A DNA stretch of 64,000 nucleotides from Sesamum alatum (taxonomy: Eukaryota; Streptophyta; Magnoliopsida; Lamiales; Pedaliaceae), in assembly GCA_034509735.1 (NCBI GenBank), contig JACGWO010000006.1, forward strand, positions 12,291,001-12,355,000, given 5' to 3'. Below, in pieces: positions 59,049 through 64,000 of the stretch. The notes below the pieces were generated by a model. That model was not told the origin of the DNA. It searched no databases and worked only from the letters and a program-made list of their open reading frames with translations. The position numbers and the translations under genes are program-made. Within the stretch, counting starts at the first letter, position 1. Every line of letters starts with the position of its first letter.

Positions 59049-59439
59049 CGTAAGACCTGCCCTATTTTGAGGTTCTTCTCATATATCCATTTCTTAAATG
59101 CCTTAACATGATGTACACTACACATACGCAGACATATATATAAAATTATATTTCAACCTATAAAAATAACAAAACTATAATAATTAAACAAATTTTTGTT
59201 TGACAAAAAGGGTTCAAGTTGTTACATGGTCAACCAACTCAAGAGATCAATGGTAGTCATTCCAAATGACGCAATTCTACCGGATCAAGTGTATATGCAA
59301 TAGTTGTGTCCGAGAGATATTTTGAGTGTGTGGTTAATCAAGAATAGAACAAATGAAATTAATTGAAAACAACATGCATCATATATATATAGGAGAACAT
59401 GGACCGGCTTTTGGCCTTTGTGGCCAAAAACTAGTCGTT

Positions 59440-60000
59440 AAAATATGGCTGTTTAAAAATAACCGTTACATACTACCATTAATGGAATGGCTTTTGTAAC
59501 AACAGTACCTTTCGAAAAAACACGTTGAAATTGGAGCGGTTGCGGAACAGCTTGGTTTAATTACATTTTTAAAATGATTTTACGAACGAACTGGTGTGTT
59601 TTACGTGTCCGTTACAATTAGTACATGGTCGTTATACAAATCATAGCAAGTTTACAACAGTTCACGCTTTTGTAACAGTTGTTGTAACTGCAGTAGAATC
59701 TAAATCTTTTGGTATTGCTCTTTTCACAGTATTTGGAAAGGCGCTTTTTTGCATGACTACTAGCCGTTACAAGGTGAACAAGCAATGCCAAACGCCATTA
59801 CAACCTGTAACGGTCGGAATTTTGTAACAGATATACGCATACCACATTTTTTGAACGACCTTTGCAACGAATATGCCGCTCCAAAAGTATTAAATTCGTT
59901 CAGCCAAAACTATGACGTCGGTAAACTTCGTCCATCCCAAAATTGGAACGATGGCTGTAGATATTGGAACAGTTTTGTTGTCGTTCCAAAGTAGCCATTA
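59440..60000 (-). repeat. CACTA subterminal repeats (5' side)
   Basis: It holds repeated GGAACG, CCGTTACAA, TTGTAAC and related motifs up to the right terminus. Two plus-strand open frames here (59594-59994) are composed of these repeats and are not genes. Confidence 0.7.
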
Positions 60001-60027
60001 CAAAACCCGCATTTTTTTTTTGTGAAG

Positions 60028-61305
60028 TAACAAACAAAAAAAATATAATATTGCGTAATATATTACAAAAAATACGCATTTGTTGATAAATAAGAAAACA
60101 AATATTAAACAATATTATTTAAAAGTAAATTTTGAAAAAGTAGCACATTAACATGTTAGTTGTAGACTGAGTTTCAATTGTATAATCATACTCTTCTCAA
60201 ATTAAATTTTTCAATCATTATACTATATTGAAATTTCCATAGAACTCTATGATATATTTATAGAATGGATATTTATAATATCTTCGTAGTTATTTCTTTA
60301 TATATTTATTTAACTTATAATAAAAAAATCAACACCACAATTTATGAATTTTCTAAAATATTTCAGAACATATAATAAATTTAATTATCAAGATCAAATT
60401 CACACATGATTTTTTTTTTTATTTTAAATGGATGAAAAGATAGAATATAATTTAATAAAGTACTTTCTCTAAGATGAAAGTATAAATTAATTTTGTTTAT
60501 CTCTTCACAATATCCTAAAAGTAAAATAACAATAAAAATTATTGAAATGGGTATAGGTAGAGAATAGGGTAGACAACATTACAATAAATAACTAAATTTA
60601 AATTCTAATTATAGTAGTACTTGAATAGAGTTATAAAATTAACATAACTATTGGGCCTCCAAATGTAAAATATACTTTTTTCATACTAAAGGTTTATTCA
60701 ATTTGAATTATTTTTTTCTCAAATATAACTGAAAATTGGAATATAATTCAATTTCAAAAAAATTTTGAAACAAAAAGATATTGATAAAAAACAAAAAACA
60801 AATATATGGCATATAATTTTTATTACAAAAATAAAGAAAGTCACATGATGAATAAGCATTAAACCATAACAATTAAAAGTAAAATTTTGAGATAATTGTA
60901 TACTAACGCAATAGTTATAGACTAAATTCCGATTGTATAATCATATTTTCATATTAATTAAACTAACAAATTTTGAAAATAAACTTAGTAACAATAAAAT
61001 AATAACTAGAAAATGAATTAGTTATGTTGAAACTAGAAATAAAAGATGATAACTAAATAAACCAAAGAGAAATATATTTCAAGGAATAAATGTATGAAAT
61101 AATTTAAAAGCTCAAAATGTATGAGTACTATGAATGAAAATTGATATTAAAAATAAAAGCACTAATCTTATTAAATTGAAATCGCTTACAAAAATTTAGT
61201 TATAAAGTGAATCTCTTACAATTTAATTTTTTTTAGTATTAGATAATCCTGAATGCACAATATTACTTTTACGTCTGTTATTTTTATATTAATAGAATAA
61301 AAGGA
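60028..61305. other. AT-rich region, no gene
   Basis: Very AT-rich. A diverged direct repeat of about 100 bp occurs at about 60115-60215 and 60880-60965 (both with GTATAATCATA after a TAGACT-A-ATT-C block). Nothing else was recognised. Confidence 0.45.
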
Positions 61306-62236
61306 GGGAGAATTACACTTTTGTGCCCTCTATAATATCACTAAAACACTTTTAGTTCCCCTTCATTCATGAGTTACAGTTTTAGTCCCAATTATATTCG
61401 TTTTTTAACACTTTTAGTCCAGCCGTCAAGTCACCGTTAGATAACGGAAAATCCTCATGTGAGGCGCACGTGAATTGCTTTTCTTCGCCAAAACCGTCAA
61501 TTCCCCAAATTCTCCCAAGTTTCAAGTCGACTCCCATATTTTCCTCTTCCAAAACCTTAATTCCCAAATTACCAATCCATACTAGCTAAAAATTGACCGA
61601 GAAATCTTTTAAATTTTTTAAAATCAACCCAATAATATGAGTCCTCAAGTGAATCCCACCCCTAATTGACCGAAAATAAAAACTATAAATCTAAAAATTT
61701 TGAAAAATAAAAAATTCCATACCTCATATATATAATTTTCTAGGTTATTTTTCGTAAACAATGTCATTACTGGTAGTTTAATCTCACATTTGAAAAATAG
61801 TACTTCATTTGAGAAGAAAAAGAAAAAACCCTTCTTGTTTGCTTCTTTTTTCATATCTTAAATTGGATGAGTTTGATTGAATAATTTGAATAGCTTCTAC
61901 TCATGGACAATAAAGCTTATTTTGAAGTAATTGAACCCAAAATTTTGGGTCAAATGAAGAAATAGAGGAGTGTTAGAGTTGTAATTTTTTAGAGAGAAAA
62001 ATATTGGTAAATGATGCCAAAATAATTTTTTTATTGCAATAGATTTTTCCCAAATTTCAACACCACGTGCACCGCACGTGACATCTCCGTTAACTTTTCA
62101 AGGTGACTTGACGGCAGGGACTAAAAATATTCAAAAATAATTCTAATTGGGACCAAAAGTGTAACTCAAGAATGAAGGGGGACGAGAGTGTTTTAGTGGT
62201 ATTAATTATGGAGGGACGAGAAGTGTAATTCTCCCC
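61306..62236. mobile_element. TIR element, 0.93 kb, Mutator-like
   Basis: The ends GGGAGAATTACACTT and AAGTGTAATTCTCCC are inverted, with further inverted similarity for about 170 bp (for example CACTTTTAGTCC paired with GGGACTAAAA, and TCAAGTCACC with GGTGACTTGA). The flanks ATAAAAGGA (61297-61305) and ATAAAAGTA (62237-62245) agree at 8 of 9. It has no transposase. Confidence 0.7.
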
Positions 62237-62245
62237 ATAAAAGTA

Positions 62246-63213
62246 TTACAACAATAAATATGACATAAAGCTTACATTATAATATAATAGAGAAATAGAT
62301 TATACCAAGTATATGCATATGAATAAGTTGAAGAAGTCAAACTAAAACCATGAAATTAGAAACTGGATTATAAAAGCAAGAAATAAAATTCTGTGCAATA
62401 ATATTTCAAAATTTAGAAGTTAACAAGTTATGCAAACAATACTTTGACAATATTTAAAAGTTGATACTGAAATATAATCAACATAAATTTATAGGGACTT
62501 GCAATAGTAATATACTATATATATATATATGGTCCAGTTATATTATATTTTTATTTATAAAATAGTTAATAGATAGTTCTTTTGAAACTATTTAATGCCC
62601 ATAAATTAAAAATAAATGACATTCAAGATATAGTAGTCTAAGAAAAATAAAACCTACACAAAGATAATATAAAATAAAACTAATAAATAGCAAATAGGTA
62701 TAATAAAACCTACAAACAAAAATTGATTGATTTTATTGAGCTGGAACTTTTTGTAATTAAAAACAATCCAAAATAAGGAGATTTGACTAATTAATTTTAT
62801 TTTAATATGTGATTTTTTAAATTTTTTTGTTTTAAATCATTTTATACAGGATATAAAATATAATCATTAGTGAATATGAAATGCAAAGCTTCAATGTTTG
62901 GGAATATTATTTATTATTTTACAGTGCCAATTAAATTTAAAAAGTTAATTACAAATATATAATAGAGTTAAATAGTTTTCTAATTAATTAAAACAATTAT
63001 TACCAATTTGATTGAAAATATAATTGTATATACTAATATTTCAATGACATAAACATAATTAAAATCATAAACTTAATATATATTATAGTTATCAATAAAT
63101 AATATATTTACCGCTAAAAATATATATATTTCTAATCTTGAAATCATATTTTTTCTTTACTAATCTTAATCTATTTATACCTTTTTTCAATTACAATAAG
63201 AAAAAACCTTAAT
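62246..63213. other. AT-rich region, no gene
   Basis: Extremely AT-rich, with a TA microsatellite near 62513-62530. No ORF, RNA gene or recognisable element was seen. Confidence 0.5.
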
Positions 63214-63468
63214 ACCAACGAAAAAATTTATTGCTGAAATCAACGTCGAGTTAATTAGCAAGTAAAATTCTTGTTGCTAATCTACACTATTTAATATATA
63301 TTTTAAGCAATTTGTTGTTAAATTTATTAGCAAGTAATTTTCCGTTGCTAAATTCATCAGCATGTAAATGTTTTGTATTAAATAATGTACTTTATTAATA
63401 AAAATTTTACTTGCTAATTAGTTCGATACTGATTTTTTTCATTGCAATTGAAAGATTTTCTAATAGTG
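63214..63468. mobile_element. MITE-like inverted repeat
   Basis: AACGAAAAAATTTATTGCTG with TTAATTAGCAAGTAAAATT on the left is inverted relative to AAATTTTACTTGCTAATTAG with GATTTTTTTCATTG on the right. The right end, TTTTCTAATAGTG (63456-63468), is the complement of CACTATTAGAAAA, a CACTA-like terminus. The matching left terminus was not found, so the extent is approximate. Confidence 0.45.
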
Positions 63469-63662
63469 AATTTCAGATCAATATTTCATAAACAAGTGCT
63501 CAACGATATTTTAATTAGCAATAATATCCAATTGCAATCATTATAATACTATAAAATCTGAACTTAATAAGTTTCTATGATAATGAAAATTTTAACTTAT
63601 TTTTGGGTCTTCATTTAAAGTTTTCATATGTTTTTCCACCTATTTTTTTAGACATTATGGTT

Positions 63663-63861
63663 ACATCTTGACTTTATGGTCAAAGAAGGCAGGTGCATGA
63701 AGAGATAACAAAATGGACTGCCATGAATTGTCAAGCCGAGTATACCATTTCGGTCAAAGTGACGTTAGGGAATTCAATCATGTGTTGTTCATCCACGTCT
63801 TGTAACCATAAATGTTCTCTTTCGTTGAATATTAAGAAATATTTAAAGAGGCAATTTAAGG
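63663..63861 (+). repeat. Second copy of the BAHD-upstream segment
   Basis: It is about 85% identical by eye to 25534-25735, in the same orientation, with small indels. The following 139 bp to the window edge show only weak resemblance to 25736-25802. The frame 63693-63875 crossing it is interrupted in the other copy, so coding is unlikely. Confidence 0.75.
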
Positions 63862-64000
63862 GGAAAATTATTTAAATATTGTTTAAAAAAAGATAAATTA
63901 TGAAAATATCGTGATTGTAAAAGTGTTATTTTTTTATGCAAAACCATTAAGACAAATCATAGTTTTAAATTTTTTTTTAAAAAAAATTGGAGCAGAGAAT

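Larger units (their letters stand above)
53289..60024 (-). mobile_element. CACTA (En/Spm) element, 6.7 kb
   Basis: The left end is CACTATAAAAAATCACTTT (53289), a good CACTA terminus. The right end is TTTTTTTTTTGTG (60024), a degenerate one (complement CACAAAAAAA). AAG flanks both (53286-53288 and 60025-60027), matching the 3-bp target duplication of the superfamily; a 3-bp match can be chance. The minus-strand order is subterminal repeats, TNP2, PTTA, subterminal repeats. All genes are broken. Confidence 0.7.

Noticed and set aside
59594..59994. Two plus-strand ORFs of about 70-77 aa
   Set aside because: They lie wholly in CACTA subterminal repeats.
1..64000. A novel multi-gene biological system
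   Set aside because: Apart from one BAHD gene every recognisable coding region belongs to known plant transposon families and is broken. No set of intact, co-oriented unknown genes exists in the window.
1..64000. tRNA, rRNA or other structured RNA genes
   Set aside because: I saw no sequence with the paired arms and conserved loops of a tRNA or recognisable rRNA segments by eye. A tRNAscan/Infernal run was not possible here.

Overview
This window is plant nuclear DNA, most likely from a eudicot. The evidence is one intact single-exon BAHD acyltransferase gene of the alkaloid/ester-acetylating clade, set in degraded plant transposons: Ty1/copia elements with initiator-Met-tRNA primer sites, Ty3/gypsy elements of Athila and Tat/Retand type, CACTA (En/Spm) elements, a Mutator-like transposase and several long-TIR or MITE-like elements. 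No bacterial-style operon, CRISPR array, rRNA gene or intact tRNA gene was recognised. An asterid source is plausible from the flavour of the BAHD protein, but I cannot prove it.

Layout. 1-25.3 kb is a transposon pile-up. It starts with the 5' end of a minus-strand copia element (LTR 1044-3040), then an Athila ORF1 remnant, then a plus-strand copia 5' end (3967-5755), then an Athila gag remnant (5808-7035). Next come a plus-strand copia 3' LTR (7392-9017) facing a minus-strand LTR fragment, a pol/gag-bearing minus-strand copia (10006-16922), and a composite LTR (16923-23215) into which two solo LTRs inserted, each with a perfect 5-bp target duplication. The composite LTR ends inside a CACTA element (23216-25309).

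25.3-30.3 kb is the gene island: about 0.5 kb of unassigned sequence, two long inverted-repeat elements (25803-27209 and 27386-28753), then the BAHD gene (28912-30195).

30333-48556 is one 18.2-kb minus-strand gypsy element of Tat type. It has 798-bp LTRs, a perfect ATATA target duplication, decayed gag/protease/RT/RNase H/integrase and an antisense extra ORF. A gag-only copia (31842-39320) sits inside the antisense ORF, and a deleted solo LTR (43051-44352) sits inside pol.

48.6-53.3 kb holds an LTR fragment, the 3' end of a Mutator-like transposase gene and AT-rich tandem duplications. 53289-60024 is a minus-strand CACTA element with TNP2-like and TNPA/PTTA-like pseudogenes. 60-64 kb is very AT-rich, with one 0.93-kb TIR element, a MITE-like inverted repeat and a second copy (63663-63861) of a sequence that lies upstream of the BAHD gene.

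Only the BAHD gene looks functional. All transposon genes seen carry stops, frameshifts or deletions. The observations I rate highest are the promoter-side duplication predicting a tandem BAHD paralogue just past the window, the dense W-box (TTGACY) clusters upstream of the TATA box in one copia LTR family, and the GC-rich leader islands shared by otherwise AT-rich copia elements. Family assignments are from recognisable motifs read by eye; no database search was run, and identities are estimates.
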